A stretch of DNA of 39,037 nt from contig JAJIRX010000057.1 of NCBI GenBank assembly GCA_023853785.1, forward strand, positions 1-39,037. Direction: 5' to 3'. This DNA comes from Psilocybe azurescens (lineage: Eukaryota > Basidiomycota > Agaricomycetes > Agaricales > Agrocybaceae). The number at the start of each line of letters is the position of its first letter. Position 1 is the stretch's first letter. Made by a program: the position numbers and the translations under genes. The notes beneath the pieces are model-generated. The model was not told the origin of the DNA. It saw nothing but the letters and a program-made list of their open reading frames with translations, and made no database searches. Below are positions 38,391 through 39,037 of this stretch, one piece after another.

Positions 38391-39037
38391 ATGACCATAA
38401 GGCACTCAAGTACGGCGTCTGGGATTTGTACGAAGATCTCAATGGTTTACCAACCACGCCAGGACATCAATCATGGGGTGTCATTCTCCAGTCTCTGCCT
38501 TATGTATGGCGCATGATAACGGAGGTCGCGTCTATTCGTGAATGTTGGTTGTTGTTAACTGTGTACCTCTTTCTCCTCTTGCTTTCATCTATTGTCCCGG
38601 CCATCGCCCTCTCTTATTCAGGCCAGCTATTATCCGTCGTAAGTCTTCATCTCTCTGTCTCGAATCACACTAACCAAAGACAGGTTGACTCTGCTGTTCA
38701 ACACAGAACTATAGACACCGCCCTCCTTCGCAACATCGTCGTTGGCGCATTTCTTTCCTCCGCAGCGACTCGTATATTGAGATATGGGATTCACCGGATC
38801 GCAAAGCCTCTCAAGACTCATATAAAGATCTACTACTCCGTCCATGTCTTTCACGCCTTCGCACGACTCGATGTTCCTACTTTTGACGACCCGGCCGTCC
38901 AACGACAACTGCAGCAGCCGTTTTCGAATATGTCGACCGAACCACTAGCGTTCTCTGTCATCAATGTGACCCTCAGATCTGTCTCAACAGCTATCCAGCT
39001 CGTTACCCAGTCGTTTGTTCTCTTTCGTCTGCTGAGG
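38391..39037 (+). CDS. ABC transporter, N-terminal transmembrane region (partial)
   Basis: The 3' end is beyond the window. The frame 38399-38638 reads KYGVWDLYEDLNGLPTTPGH, then IRECWLLLTVYLFLLLLSSI.PAIALSYSGQLL (a clear membrane span). A 45 bp intron (38639-38683, GTAAGT...CAG) follows, then VDSAVQHRTIDTALL, a second hydrophobic segment, RYGIHRIAKPLK and HVFHAFARLDVPTFDDPAVQ. This last pattern, with an amphipathic helix then 'LDVPTFDDP.VQRQL', is what I know from the N-terminal transmembrane domain of basidiomycete ABC half-transporters of the exporter type. The nucleotide-binding domain would lie outside the window. The likely start is ATG 38391, but it needs a one-base shift to enter the frame; the next in-frame ATG is at about 38510. 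Substrate unknown. Confidence 0.8.

Overview
The window looks like a scaffold from an agaricomycete (mushroom-forming basidiomycete). Genes are cut by many 45-65 bp GT-AG introns, and the accessory content (a Plavaka-type CACTA transposon, a decayed NACHT-WD40-like gene, a DUF6698-like gene) is typical of that class. No bacterial, organellar or CRISPR features were seen.

Layout. 520-2834: PHD-finger protein (+), read through several frame changes. 3441-4874: remains of an NLR-like NACHT/WD40 gene (-) without its NACHT domain. 6316-8431: uncharacterised protein with an N-terminal coiled coil (+). 8432-11718: no convincing gene. 11719-12825: FYVE zinc-finger protein (+). 13576-15333: mitochondrial ribosomal protein mL38/MRPL35 (+). 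15334-19988: mostly empty, AT-rich at its end, with one or two exon-like scraps. 19989-24392: Plavaka transposase (-). 24720-27310: a head-to-tail mosaic of broken fragments of two housekeeping genes, ETF-ubiquinone oxidoreductase and SNF5, with part of the SNF5 segment duplicated. 27727-29878: DUF6698-like multi-exon gene (+). 30410-30739: unrecognised reading frame (-). 30809-35784: splicing helicase PRP16 (+, 22 exons). 36346-38375: Sel1-repeat protein (+). 38391-39037: N-terminal part of an ABC transporter (+), cut by the window edge.

Two themes stand out. First, the stretch from about 19.9 to 30.7 kb is a transposon-rich accessory island between ordinary housekeeping genes. The Plavaka element lies directly beside the ETFDH-SNF5 mosaic. 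The mosaic keeps spliceosomal introns, so it came from genomic DNA rather than from a retrocopy. Capture or duplication of host gene pieces by the transposon is a reasonable but unproven reading.

Second, otherwise well-conserved genes, including the essential PRP16, show single-base frame breaks. Most are one base too few in a short homopolymer. This is better explained by sequence error than by gene death, and gene models here should be checked against RNA or polished reads before anything is called a pseudogene.
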